Below are positions 54,601 to 62,897 of a stretch of 64,000 nucleotides of DNA, one piece after another (within the stretch, counting starts at the first letter, position 1; every line of letters starts with the position of its first letter). Origin of the DNA: Hymenobacter cellulosivorans (lineage in GTDB: Bacteria > Bacteroidota > Bacteroidia > Cytophagales > Hymenobacteraceae). A program made the position numbers and the translations under genes. The notes below the pieces were generated by a model. It did not search any database and had not been told where the DNA came from. It saw only the letters and a list, made by a program, of their open reading frames with translations. The stretch is taken from positions 5,713,001 through 5,777,000 of the forward strand of contig NZ_CP095049.1 in the NCBI RefSeq assembly GCF_022919135.1, written 5' to 3'.

Positions 54601-54857
54601 TCATCCGTATCCAGAACATCACCCTGGGCTACACCCTGCCTAAGTCGGTAATGGGTATCACGGGCCTGAACCGGGTACGCGTATACGGCCAGATCCAGAA
54701 TGCTGCAACTTTCACCAAGTACAAAGGTGTTGACCCAGAAGTAAACTCCAACATCACTTCCACACAGGGCTCTACCGCAAACAACCAGTCGGGTATCGAC
54801 AACAACAGCAACCCGCAGCAGCGCATCGTTATGGCCGGGTTAAACGTGTCGTTCTAA
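51699..54857 (+). CDS. SusC/RagA-family TonB-linked outer membrane protein 3
   Basis: 1052 residues. Signal peptide MSLLLMFTLLQQVTAQ, regulatory-like domain with ISGRVTDRQSGEGLPGVTVL, SEVVVTGYGTQERRDVTGSI (classical SusC signature, read in parts), plug with VVDGVPIF and EVLKDGSSSAIYGSRAANG, barrel ending MAGLNVSF. The signal peptide and first domain are close to SusC 1, suggesting a shared origin. Very strong codon bias toward AAC, TTC, TAC, CGT and GGT. Partner SusD starts 20 bp later. Confidence 0.95.
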   Translation: MKKILFMSLLLMFTLLQQVTAQNRNISGRVTDRQSGEGLPGVTVLLKGTTNGVSTNSDGTYTLSVPSAGGTLVFSSIGYIQTERAIGTEDQLNIGLAGDSKQLSEVVVTGYGTQERRDVTGSIASVQGESISNLATPSFAQQLSGRAAGVTVTTPSGLLGQQPRILIRGVNSISSGTTPLIVVDGVPIFTGSQSQLGSGFTNNPLADINPNDIESYEVLKDGSSSAIYGSRAANGVILITTKKGKLGRAQVNYDTYFGWAKTLKRYKVLGADDFITISNEKAKNANSASTGIAFPYLEGGSPVSTDWQDEIFRTGFQQNHVLSVSGATDKTNYYFSGGYTNQTGVVRSNELQRFSFRSNLDQQVKDWFRVGFNLGASRTETRGLNTSTNGISGNITNALSAFPNVPARNPDGTPYVDPTSGTLGQGNNTQPISFAYPNIIFQLDNNIFRNQSYRLLGNVYGEVEPVKGLRLRGQFGTDTNLNDDFQYLDPRQGDGRSSNGLVVQSQAPNVRWNSQATATYQSTLGTDHKINIVAGGEWQKSRQQYFYAQGQGLSDLYFGKNNIISNTITTPNIFGDFAERGYQSYFGRANYSFKDRYLLTATVRADKISSLPTNNRLGYFPGGSLGWRVSEEPFFKSAGISFISDLKLRGSYAVVGNTEIGDYPYAGLFGAGKYGTQAGIGYNTSGQFGNANLKWENSKKTDFGIDLGFLDNRFTVTADYYENNNDDLILFVRTPVSLGVPLNGYSANVGAMTSKGFELTVNTQNVRTEDFSWSTNFNFSTNNTKITRLANGNEDILNPYNVTRLGEPIGAIYGYQYEGVNPANGNPIYRKQDAAGTLVQGNLDTRSYVLYDPSNPGDVSKAATLSAATDRKVLGNSNPTFFGGLTNTLTYKGFDFEIFARYSGGNKIMNVTRQQLLRMDFVNNSTEILDRWTPTNTNTNTPRVTLNNSDFTNKNGEATSRFVEKGDFIRIQNITLGYTLPKSVMGITGLNRVRVYGQIQNAATFTKYKGVDPEVNSNITSTQGSTANNQSGIDNNSNPQQRIVMAGLNVSF

Positions 54858-54877
54858 GCTCTCTTTACTAAACAGAC

Positions 54878-56569
54878 ATGAATAATCTTTTTTCACTAAG
54901 AAGCACTCCTTTCCGCTCACTGGCGCTGGCTACTAGCCTGACCGTGACGCTGGGCTTGAGCTCTTGCGAAGTAACTGACCTAACTCCTCAGAACGCCCTG
55001 TCGGAAGCTACGGTATTTAGTGACCCGGCTCGTGTGGCACTGGCCGTAACCGGCGTATACAACGCTGCCCAGTCGGGCTTCTACGATCCGCTGAACGGTG
55101 GTGCTCTCGCAACCCGGGGCTATCCTTTCGGCGCAGCGTCTTCCGAACTGGATGACGCCCGCGGCGAAGATGTGGTAGATATGGCGGGCTTCTTCGGTAT
55201 CGTGTATGGCAACTCCATCACTCCGTCGAGCCCCAACCTGGTAAACATGTGGAGCGGTTGCTATTCAGTTATCAACCAGGCCAACGTAACGCTGGCCGGC
55301 GTGCGCCAGGCAGCTGCCAGCGGGATTATCACGGCTGACCAAGCTACGATCTACGAAGGCGAATTGCTCTTCCTGCGGGCTTTGGCTCACCACGAGCTGG
55401 TAATTCACTTCTCCCAGCCCTACACGTTGAACGGTGGCACTAGCCCAGGCGTACCGTACCGTGATATTGCTATCAACACGGAAGAGGCCGTAACGCTGGC
55501 TCGTGCCGTAGACCGCGGCACCGTGGCCAACGTGTACGACAAAATGCTGGCCGACCTGGACGCCGCCGAATCTAAGCTGCCTATCGCTGGAACTGGCAGT
55601 CGTGCTACTAACACACGGGTAACACGTGCCACAAAAGGAGCGGCAATCGCCTTGAAGCAGCGCCTGCGTCAGCACCAGGGTAACTGGGCTAAGGTGATTG
55701 AGGAAGGCAATAAACTAATTTCCGGTGTCACTGCTCCATTTACAAGTCCGACTACTATTGCTGCTGGTCCTTTAGGCCCATATGCATTGGCACCTACGCC
55801 CCAGGCAGCATTCCCAGGTGGTGCTACTATAGTAGCAGAAAACATCTTCTCCATCGAGAACAGCTCGGACGACAACCCCAGCGTAAACGGTGCTCTGCCT
55901 AGCGTATACGGTTCCCGTTCGGCTGCTCAGATGACCAACGGTACGGGTCGTGGTCTGCTGGCTATCAGCCCCATTCTGTTCAATGCCCCGTTCTTCACCT
56001 GCGACGACTTGCGTCGTACGCAGCTGATGCAGCTGGACCCCGGTACCGGTCCTCGCTACGTAACACGTAAGTACAAAGAGGCAGCTACCGGTGCAGACTA
56101 TGCTCCGATCATTCGTTACGCGGAAGTGATTCTGAACCAAGCTGAGGCTAACGCCCGCACGGGTAACCCTCTGCTGGCACTGGCTCAACTGAACGCCGTA
56201 CGTAACCGTGCAGTAACCAACGTAGCAGAGCAATACACTGCTGCGCTGACGGGTAATGCCTTGATTCAGGCTATCCTGAACGAGCGTCGGATCGAGTTCG
56301 TAGCCGAAGGCTTCCGCTGGGATGATATCCACCGCCTGTCGGGCGAGAAAACCTTCAGCACCGTGCCCGGTGGTGGTATTCCAGCTAAGTTCTCCACGGC
56401 GCAAGTAACGGCCGCTGCTTATGCTTGCAACACGCCCACCGCTACGCCTGGTACCAAGGCAGTTCCGATGACTGGTGACCAAAGCTCTTTCCTGTTCTTG
56501 TGGCCTATTCCTTCCCTGGAAACGGCTAACAACCCAGTATTGGCTGCTCAGCAGAACCCTGGTTACTAA
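54878..56569 (+). CDS. RagB/SusD-family outer membrane lipoprotein 3 (classical SusD)
   Basis: 563 residues, lipoprotein signal ending VTLGLSSC. TDLTPQNALSEATVF, GVYNAAQSGFYDPL, ELLFLRALAHHELV and the C-terminal RYAEVILNQAEANAR, NERRIEFVAEGFRWDDIHR (in parts) are the RagB/SusD signatures, so it is of the classical type, unlike SusD 1 and 2. It ends with a FLFLWPIPSLE motif typical of SusD C-termini. No sigma/anti-sigma or carbohydrate-active gene accompanies it. Confidence 0.94.
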   Translation: MNNLFSLRSTPFRSLALATSLTVTLGLSSCEVTDLTPQNALSEATVFSDPARVALAVTGVYNAAQSGFYDPLNGGALATRGYPFGAASSELDDARGEDVVDMAGFFGIVYGNSITPSSPNLVNMWSGCYSVINQANVTLAGVRQAAASGIITADQATIYEGELLFLRALAHHELVIHFSQPYTLNGGTSPGVPYRDIAINTEEAVTLARAVDRGTVANVYDKMLADLDAAESKLPIAGTGSRATNTRVTRATKGAAIALKQRLRQHQGNWAKVIEEGNKLISGVTAPFTSPTTIAAGPLGPYALAPTPQAAFPGGATIVAENIFSIENSSDDNPSVNGALPSVYGSRSAAQMTNGTGRGLLAISPILFNAPFFTCDDLRRTQLMQLDPGTGPRYVTRKYKEAATGADYAPIIRYAEVILNQAEANARTGNPLLALAQLNAVRNRAVTNVAEQYTAALTGNALIQAILNERRIEFVAEGFRWDDIHRLSGEKTFSTVPGGGIPAKFSTAQVTAAAYACNTPTATPGTKAVPMTGDQSSFLFLWPIPSLETANNPVLAAQQNPGY

Positions 56570-56585
56570 TCAGGATTCAATACAT

Positions 56586-56620
56586 AAAAAAGCCCCGGCC
56601 GTATGGTCGGGGCTTTTTTT
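56586..56620. terminator. Bidirectional terminator
   Basis: AAAAAGCCCCGGCC / GGTCGGGGCTTTTTT, about 15-bp stem with one wobble, GTAT loop; closes the third Sus operon and the opposing SDR gene. Confidence 0.9.
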
Positions 56621-56626
56621 ATGACC

Positions 56627-57355
56627 TTACAAATCGGCCAACCGGAGCACTGCCGATTCCGACTTGGTGACCGGGCGTTGCAGCCAAGCCATAATTTTGC
56701 CCGCTACGTGGTCGGCCGAGGCTAGCTGGCCCTGTGCATGGTAATCGACGAAGCGGGCAGCCTCACTGAAGCTGCCGGGGTCGGCGGCACGGATATGCTC
56801 CTGCATACCCGTATCGATGACACCGGGTGACAGGCTGCGGATGCGCACACCCGAGCCGCGCAGCTCCTGCTCTTTCTGGGCCGTAGTGGTCAGGGCTTCG
56901 AGGGCGGCTTTGGAGGCACAATAAGCTGCCCAGCCATCAACGGGGCGCTGGGCGGCGCCGCTGCTGATATTAAGTACCGTGCGTGGCACGGTCAGACCGG
57001 AGTAGGCGCTCAAAAACGTATTCATCAGCATGGCCGGTGCCACCAGATTGACGTCGAAGACAAAGTTGTAATGCTCGTTGGGCTGTTCACCAACGTAGCC
57101 GATGTCGCCCACTACGGCAGCATTGTTGATGAGCGTAACGCTGGCGGCATCCGTCCAGCGTGGGAATACTTTGTGCAGGTTGTTTTCGACGGCAGCAATA
57201 TCGGAGAGGTCCAGAGGCTGGTGCAGGTACCGCTCGTGCTCGATGGTAGCGTGGCGCGACACGCCAACGACGGTCGTGCCGGGCTGGTGCAGTACGGCTT
57301 CGGCCAGCGCCTTGCCCAGGCCGCGGCTGGCACCCGTGATGATATAATAATGCAT
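56627..57355 (-). CDS. Short-chain dehydrogenase/reductase (sepiapterin reductase-like)
   Basis: 242 residues, classical SDR. Cofactor motif TGASRGLG at 7-14, NNAA motif, catalytic Ser in LNISSGAAQRP and YCASK. The early VVGVSRH suggests NADP preference. Sequence style resembles sepiapterin reductase/benzil reductase (YueD-like); the substrate is not known. A palindromic repeat separates its start from the hslU stop. Confidence 0.88.
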   Translation of the reverse strand: MHYYIITGASRGLGKALAEAVLHQPGTTVVGVSRHATIEHERYLHQPLDLSDIAAVENNLHKVFPRWTDAASVTLINNAAVVGDIGYVGEQPNEHYNFVFDVNLVAPAMLMNTFLSAYSGLTVPRTVLNISSGAAQRPVDGWAAYCASKAALEALTTTAQKEQELRGSGVRIRSLSPGVIDTGMQEHIRAADPGSFSEAARFVDYHAQGQLASADHVAGKIMAWLQRPVTKSESAVLRLADL

Positions 57356-57360
57356 CGGAA

Positions 57361-57385
57361 AATGGTGAGATGGTGAAATAGTGAG
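57361..57385 (+). repeat. TGGTGAAATAGTGAG micro-repeat
   Basis: AATGGTGAGATGGTGAAATA and GTGAG; same family as 30341-30372. It overlaps the left arm of the inverted repeat at 57375-57458. Confidence 0.6.
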
Positions 57386-57458
57386 TGCCGTTCAACGGCC
57401 ATCATCAGCACCTACCTACGTAAGCACCTGACGGCCGTTGAACGGCACTCACTATTTC
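57375..57458. repeat. Perfect 26-bp inverted repeat between the SDR gene and hslU
   Basis: Arms 57375-57400 and 57433-57458 (GAGTGCCGTTCAACGGCC at the inner end) are exact complements, 32-nt loop. Ends 15 bp from the hslU stop; could end hslU transcription. Confidence 0.9.
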
Positions 57459-57472
57459 CTGCCTGTACTATC

Positions 57473-58885
57473 TCAGAGAATATACTGGCTTAGGTCGCGG
57501 TTGCGGACCATGTCGCTCAGGCGTTCTTCGACCAACTCACGGGTAATCTGGATCCGGGCGTGGGCTCCAATTACGTCGGGCACGTCGAAGAGGATGTCGT
57601 TGAGCAGGCGGCTCATGACGGTGTGCAGGCGGCGGGCCCCGATGTTCTCGACTTCGGCGTTGACCTCGAAGGCAATTTCGGCCAGGCGCTCCAGGGCCGC
57701 GTCGTCGAAGGAAAGCTCTACTTCCTCGGCCTGCAGCAGGGCTTCGTACTGCTTGGTCAGCGCGTTCTTGGGGTCCTTCAGGATCTTGAAAAAGTCATCC
57801 TTGGTCAGACTTTGCAGCTCTACCCGGATGGGGAAGCGGCCCTGCAGCTCAGGAATCAGGTCGCTGGGCTTGGCGACGTGGAAGGCACCGGCAGCAATGA
57901 ACAGGATGTGGTCGGTGTGGATGATGCCGTACTTGGTGCTCACGGCGCTGCCTTCCACGATGGGTAGCAGGTCGCGCTGCACGCCTTCCCGGCTCACATC
58001 GGGGCCACCTCCCCCGCCCTTGCCAGCGCGGCTGGCAACTTTGTCAATCTCGTCGATAAAGATGATGCCGGCATTTTCGGCCTGCCGGATGGCTTCGTCT
58101 TTCACCTCGTCCATGTCGATGAGCTTGGCAGCTTCCTCATCGAGCAGGATTTTGCGGGCTTCGGCGATGGTGACTTTGCGCTTCCGGGTTTTCTTGGGAA
58201 TCATGCTACCCAGCATATCCTGCAAGCCCGAGAGCGAAGCCTCGTCCAGACCGGCCGGGCCGCCGACTACGCCAATCCCAGGTGCACTGTTTTGCTGCAC
58301 CTGAATGTCAATCTTGCGGTCTTCGAGTTCCCCATTACGGATTTTGAGGCGAAACTTCTCCCGGGTCCGCTCATTGAGCTCGTAATCGGAGTCGGGCACG
58401 GAGCCATCGGCGGCAAAGCCCACGGAAGGTTTGGTGGGTGCCAGGCCACTGCCGCTGACGGGCGGAATAAGGGCGTCGAGGATAATGTCTTCTACTGCTT
58501 GAGCAGCCCGGCTCTTGACTTCCTCCTTGCGGCGCTGCTTGACCATGTTGACCGACTGCTCGACCAAGTCGCGGACCATGCTTTCCACGTCGCGGCCCAC
58601 GTAACCAACCTCGGTGAACTTGGACGCTTCAACTTTAGTGAAAGGTGCCCCGGCAATGCTGGCCAAGCGGCGGGCAATTTCGGTTTTGCCCACTCCGGTG
58701 GAGCCAATCATCAGGATATTGTTGGGCACGATTTCGCGCTGCATTTCCAGGGGCGCGTGCAGGCGGCGCCACCGGTTGCGCAGGGCAATGGCCACGTGGC
58801 GCTTGGCGTCGTGCTGGCCGATGATGTACTTGTCCAGTTCGGCCACAATTTGAGCCGGGGTCAGGAAGGTGTTGGAATCTAGCAT
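57473..58885 (-). CDS. hslU: ATP-dependent protease ATPase subunit HslU
   Basis: 470 residues. LTPAQIVAELDKYIIGQHDAKR start, Walker A GSTGVGKTE, VGYVGRDVESMVRDLVE, Walker B IIFIDEIDKVA, sensor regions and LIPELQGRFPIRVEL, with the C-terminal DLSQYIL that docks into HslV. The I domain (about 130-270) is present. hslV is not adjacent, so the peptidase gene must lie elsewhere. It and lon and porQ share the minus strand but are separated by repeats. Confidence 0.95.
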   Translation of the reverse strand: MLDSNTFLTPAQIVAELDKYIIGQHDAKRHVAIALRNRWRRLHAPLEMQREIVPNNILMIGSTGVGKTEIARRLASIAGAPFTKVEASKFTEVGYVGRDVESMVRDLVEQSVNMVKQRRKEEVKSRAAQAVEDIILDALIPPVSGSGLAPTKPSVGFAADGSVPDSDYELNERTREKFRLKIRNGELEDRKIDIQVQQNSAPGIGVVGGPAGLDEASLSGLQDMLGSMIPKKTRKRKVTIAEARKILLDEEAAKLIDMDEVKDEAIRQAENAGIIFIDEIDKVASRAGKGGGGGPDVSREGVQRDLLPIVEGSAVSTKYGIIHTDHILFIAAGAFHVAKPSDLIPELQGRFPIRVELQSLTKDDFFKILKDPKNALTKQYEALLQAEEVELSFDDAALERLAEIAFEVNAEVENIGARRLHTVMSRLLNDILFDVPDVIGAHARIQITRELVEERLSDMVRNRDLSQYIL

Positions 58886-58907
58886 GGAGAGAAGGTAGGG
58901 AAAGGCA

Positions 58908-58990
58908 GTAGCGCGAACTTTGTAGCTCGCGTCTCCGGCTGACCGTCATTCTATACGGCGCGGGGACGCGAACTACAAAGTTCGCGCTAC
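58908..58990. repeat. Near-perfect 26-bp inverted repeat between hslU and porQ
   Basis: Arms 58908-58933 and 58965-58990, one mismatch; GCGCGAACTTTGTAG is in the arm. This sequence has the look of an interspersed palindromic repeat. Confidence 0.88.
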
Positions 58991-59002
58991 GAAAGTTGGG
59001 AG

Positions 59003-60067
59003 CTAGTCGTTTTTCTTGAACAGCGTGTCGATGTTGCGGGCTACGGTAAAGTAGTTGGCCGCCCCGGAGGCATGGTAGCCGGCTCGGGTATAATCAAGCT
59101 GAAACTGGCTGATGCGCAGCATCACGCCGAAGCTGATACCGGCCCCGCCCGCGGTATTGTCGAGGCGGAGCTCCCGGCGCTGCAAGTGGTTGTAGCCCAG
59201 GCGCACGTTCAGATTTTTGCCCAGAATCAGCTCGCCGCCAACCACAAAGTGGCGGGCAATTTTGTCGCCCAGGCTTTTCTTGGGTTTCACTTCATTGCCC
59301 TCGTCATCAAGCTGCCCGCGCACGGTGGGGTCGAGGTATACAATGTCGAGCTGCTGCAGGTGGTGGGCCGAAATAGAAATGCGCAGCGGCATGTGCTCGG
59401 GCTTGAACGAGGTGCCAATCTGCACGTCGAGCGGCATGGGCTCCCGCTCGGCGCCGGCGTAGGGCTTGAGCTGAATGCCGGCATTGCGCACCACCAGGCC
59501 CACGTTGAAGTCTTGGGTTGGGTGCTTGAACAAGGCGCCCACGTCGGCCAGCGTGGCCACCGAGTGGTTGCCGGCTATGCCCGACACGGCCAGCTTCAGG
59601 GTACCAGCCAGGGTGAAGTTGCCGCTGGTGTAGGCGTTAGACACGCCAACAGCATACTCATTGACCGAAAACTGCCCGAGGCTGTTGCCAGCCGCATCGA
59701 CTTGTTCAAACTGACCATAGTCCAGGTACGTCAGGCCTACGCCAAAACGACCGGCGCGCTCCGTATTGAACACGTAGGAGGCGGTGCTTTGCTTGATGTC
59801 GGAAAGAAAGTCAACGTAGCCCAGGGCCAGGCGGCCGTCCATTTCCTTGTTGAGCAGGGCGGGGTTGCCGTAGAGCATTGTGCCGTCGGCGTCGCGCGAG
59901 GAGACGTTGACGCCACCCAACCCAGCCAGCTTGGCGCTGGGCGGCAGGTTGAGAAAGGAAAAGGCCTGCTGCCCGCCAATCTGGGCGGCGGCCGGCCGGG
60001 CTAGCAAGCCACCTAAGCCTAAGACAATAATCCGCACCAAAGCCGAACGGTGTAGCAGTCGATTCAT
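59003..60067 (-). CDS. porQ: Type IX secretion system protein PorQ
   Basis: 354 residues with a signal peptide (ARPAAAQ). GGQQAFSFLNLPPSAKLAGLGGVNVSSRDADG (read in parts), YGNPALL, an outer-membrane beta-barrel pattern and the ending YFTVARNIDTLFKK are diagnostic of PorQ. It takes part in anchoring or processing cargo of the T9SS at the outer membrane. The companion porU/V/Z genes are not in the window; a PorE-like gene lies 3 kb away beyond lon. Confidence 0.92.
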   Translation of the reverse strand: MNRLLHRSALVRIIVLGLGGLLARPAAAQIGGQQAFSFLNLPPSAKLAGLGGVNVSSRDADGTMLYGNPALLNKEMDGRLALGYVDFLSDIKQSTASYVFNTERAGRFGVGLTYLDYGQFEQVDAAGNSLGQFSVNEYAVGVSNAYTSGNFTLAGTLKLAVSGIAGNHSVATLADVGALFKHPTQDFNVGLVVRNAGIQLKPYAGAEREPMPLDVQIGTSFKPEHMPLRISISAHHLQQLDIVYLDPTVRGQLDDEGNEVKPKKSLGDKIARHFVVGGELILGKNLNVRLGYNHLQRRELRLDNTAGGAGISFGVMLRISQFQLDYTRAGYHASGAANYFTVARNIDTLFKKND

Positions 60068-60395
60068 ACCTCTAAGATAGGTGATTGGAAAGCATCCTGG
60101 GTAAGACGCCCGAACGGCTGGTTTTATTGTTTGGTGGGCCGAATAAGTCCCCCGAGCCCGGAAACAAATGTTTCAGGGCTCATCTGCTCCCCCGAAGCTT
60201 AGAAACATTCGTTGGAAGACCCAGGGGGAGTAGATGAGTCTGTATTTTTTTATTTCCCGGTTCATCTACTCCCCCAGAGCATGAAAACAATTGTTTCCGG
60301 GCTCTGGAGACCTCCCACTGGCACGAAAACAACCGTGGGAAGGCCGGGACGAATTTCCCAACCTTCCCACCAATGCAGTCGGCTCAGATGGCGGC
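60068..60395. repeat. Mosaic of direct and inverted repeats between lon and porQ
   Basis: 328 bp without a gene. GAAACA-type cores occur at about 60161, 60202, 60283 and 60325, spaced 41, 81 and 42 bp. AGCCCGGAAACA (60155-60166) pairs with TGTTTCAGGGCT (60169-60180) with one mismatch; CCAGAGC (60274-60280) pairs with GCTCTGG (60301-60307) around AAACAATTGTTT; GGGGGAGTAGATGA (60224-60237) pairs with TCATCTACTCCCCC (60262-60275). The latter, with a T-run at 60245-60251, could also end lon. Confidence 0.8.
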
Positions 60396-62897
60396 TTACG
60401 CCACTTCCACGCTGGGCGCCGGAGCTACGGCCGGCTCGTCGCGCACCACGAGCTTGATGGGGTGAGCCACCTTTTCGTCGAGCAAAGCCACCTTGAGCAC
60501 GTCGTCGACCCGATCGGCGTAGTGCACGGTCAGGTCCTTGAGGTAGTCGGCCGGGATTTCGAGGATGTCTTTGCGGTTCTTCTCGCAGAGGATAACGTCC
60601 TTAATACCGGCACGCTTGGCCGCCAGAATCTTTTCCTTGATGCCGCCCACCGGCAGCACCTTACCGCGCAGGGTGATTTCGCCGGTCATGGCCAGGTGGC
60701 TGCGGATTTTGCGCTGGGTAAACACCGAGGCAATGCTGGTGAAGATGGCAATGCCGGCACTGGGGCCGTCCTTGGGAACGGCGCCCTCGGGGAAGTGAAT
60801 GTGCAGGTCGTACTGGTCGAAGAGGCGGTAGTCGATGTCCAGCTCCTCGGCCCGGCTGCGCAAATACGAAAGGGCCGTTATGGCCGACTCCTTCATCACG
60901 TCGCCGAGCTGCCCGCTCAGCGTGAGTTTGCCCCGGCCCCGGCTGAGCAGGCTTTCGATGAAGAGTATGTCGCCGCCCACTGAGGTCCAGGCCAGGCCCG
61001 TAACCACGCCGGCGGTTTCGTTGTCCTGGTACAGGTCCCGGTCGAAGATGGCCGCGCCCAGGATTTTGCTCACGTCCTTGGGCTCCAGCGTTTCGGGGAA
61101 GGGCTCCTTCATGGCCTTGTTCTTGGCAATGTTGCGAGCCACCGCTCCGAGCTTGCGCTCCAGGCTCCGCACCCCCGATTCGCGGGTATAATCATCAATG
61201 ACGCGCTGCAGAGCGGGCGTGGTGATGGCCACATCCTTCTGGCTCAAGCCGTGCTCGGTGAGCTGCTTGGGCCAGAGGTGCTTTTTGGCAATCTGGGTTT
61301 TCTCCTCCAGCGTGTAGCCGGTCAGGTCGATGATTTCCATCCGGTCGCGCAGGGCGGGCTGAATGGTGTCCAGGGAGTTGGCCGTGGCAATGAAGAGGAC
61401 TTTCGAGAGGTCGTACTCCACCTCCAGGTAGTTGTCGGTGAAGGTCGAGTTCTGCTCGGGGTCCAGCACTTCGAGCAATGCCGAGCTTGGGTCGCCGCGG
61501 AAGTCGGAGGCAATCTTGTCGATTTCGTCGAGGACAATAACCGGGTTCGAAGCGCCGGCCTTCTTGATCTGGGCAATGATGCGGCCGGGCATGGCCCCCA
61601 CGTAGGTTTTGCGGTGCCCGCGGATTTCGGCCTCGTCGCGCACGCCGCCCAGGCTCATGCGCACGTATTTGCGGCCGAGCGACTTGGCAATAGAGCGGCC
61701 CAGGGAAGTCTTGCCCACGCCGGGCGGACCGTAGAGGCACAGAATCGGGGCCTTCATATCCTGTTTGAGCTTGAGCACAGCCAGGTACTCAATGATGCGC
61801 TCCTTCACCTTTTCCAGGCCGTAGTGGTCCTGGTCGAGGATTTTCTTGGTGCGCTTCAGGTTGAAGTTGTCCTTGGTGAATTCGGCCCAGGGCAAATCGA
61901 GCAGAAACTCCACGTAGTTGACGCTGATCGGAAACTCAGCGGCCTGCGGATTGACGCGGGCCAGCTTCTCCAGCTCCTTTTGGAAGTGCTTGGCTACGGC
62001 TTCGGGCCACTTCTTGTCCTTGGCCCGCTGGCGCAGCTTGTCGATTTCCTGGTCGGGCCCGTCGAAGCCGAGTTCATCCTGCAGCACCTTGATTTGCTGA
62101 CGCAGGAAATAGTCGCGCTGCTGCTGGTCGATATCGGTGTGAACCTTGGTCTGGATTTCGTGCTTGATTTCCAGGAGCTGAATCTCCTTCATCATCATCT
62201 CCAGCAGCATGGTGCCACGCTCCACACCGTCGTTGATTTCGAGCAGCTTCTGCTTGAGGCCCACTTCCACGTTGATGTTGGACGAGAGAAAGTGGGTGAG
62301 GAAGGCCGGCGACTCAATATTATCCAAGGCGACCTGGGCTTCCTGCGGAATCTCGGGGTTGAGCTTGAGCATCTTGGCCGCCGCGTCTTTCAGCGACGAC
62401 ACCAGGCCCTTCACCTCCTTGGAGCTCTTATTGGGAAACGTTTCGGGGAAGTAGCTCACGCGGGCCGTGAGGTAGGGCGTGTCCTGGGTTTGCTCCTCAA
62501 TGCGGAAGCGGCTCTGGCCCTGAATGATAATGGTCGTGTTGCCGTCGGGCAGCACCAACAGCTTCAGGATGCGGGCCATGGTGCCGACTTCAAACAGGTC
62601 GGTGAGGGCAGGGTCGTCGCTCTGGGTGTTCTTCTGGGCCACAACGCCCACAATCTTGTTGCCGCGGTAGGCCTTACGTACCAGCCGGATGCTTTTCTTG
62701 CGCGTGACGGTGACAGGTAGCACCACGCCGGGAAACAGGACGGTGTTGCGCACGGGCAGCAGCGGCAGCTGCTCCGGCGACTCCTGCTCCGACAGGGGCT
62801 GGTCGGGGTCGGAGGCGACAATGGACACCATTTCGGCCGGGTCTTCGGTCATCAGCAACAGGTTAGGTTTGGGCTTGCGCGAATCGTATGAACTCAT
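60396..62897 (-). CDS. lon: ATP-dependent protease Lon
   Basis: 833 residues from the ATG at 62897 ([16 protein letters not shown]); an upstream frame to 62999 adds 34 residues rich in basic residues. N-terminal LAN domain ([19 protein letters not shown] in parts), long coiled part, Walker [11 protein letters not shown], Walker [11 protein letters not shown], and the protease domain with the Ser/Lys dyad ([21 protein letters not shown]). Degrades misfolded and regulatory proteins. Ends with a short Ala/Val/Pro tail. Confidence 0.96.
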   Translation of the reverse strand: MSSYDSRKPKPNLLLMTEDPAEMVSIVASDPDQPLSEQESPEQLPLLPVRNTVLFPGVVLPVTVTRKKSIRLVRKAYRGNKIVGVVAQKNTQSDDPALTDLFEVGTMARILKLLVLPDGNTTIIIQGQSRFRIEEQTQDTPYLTARVSYFPETFPNKSSKEVKGLVSSLKDAAAKMLKLNPEIPQEAQVALDNIESPAFLTHFLSSNINVEVGLKQKLLEINDGVERGTMLLEMMMKEIQLLEIKHEIQTKVHTDIDQQQRDYFLRQQIKVLQDELGFDGPDQEIDKLRQRAKDKKWPEAVAKHFQKELEKLARVNPQAAEFPISVNYVEFLLDLPWAEFTKDNFNLKRTKKILDQDHYGLEKVKERIIEYLAVLKLKQDMKAPILCLYGPPGVGKTSLGRSIAKSLGRKYVRMSLGGVRDEAEIRGHRKTYVGAMPGRIIAQIKKAGASNPVIVLDEIDKIASDFRGDPSSALLEVLDPEQNSTFTDNYLEVEYDLSKVLFIATANSLDTIQPALRDRMEIIDLTGYTLEEKTQIAKKHLWPKQLTEHGLSQKDVAITTPALQRVIDDYTRESGVRSLERKLGAVARNIAKNKAMKEPFPETLEPKDVSKILGAAIFDRDLYQDNETAGVVTGLAWTSVGGDILFIESLLSRGRGKLTLSGQLGDVMKESAITALSYLRSRAEELDIDYRLFDQYDLHIHFPEGAVPKDGPSAGIAIFTSIASVFTQRKIRSHLAMTGEITLRGKVLPVGGIKEKILAAKRAGIKDVILCEKNRKDILEIPADYLKDLTVHYADRVDDVLKVALLDEKVAHPIKLVVRDEPAVAPAPSVEVA

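Noticed and set aside
61251-62720. 489-codon plus-strand frame inside lon
   Set aside because: Antisense shadow of the Lon coding sequence; Leu/Val/Gly/Gln-rich without motifs.
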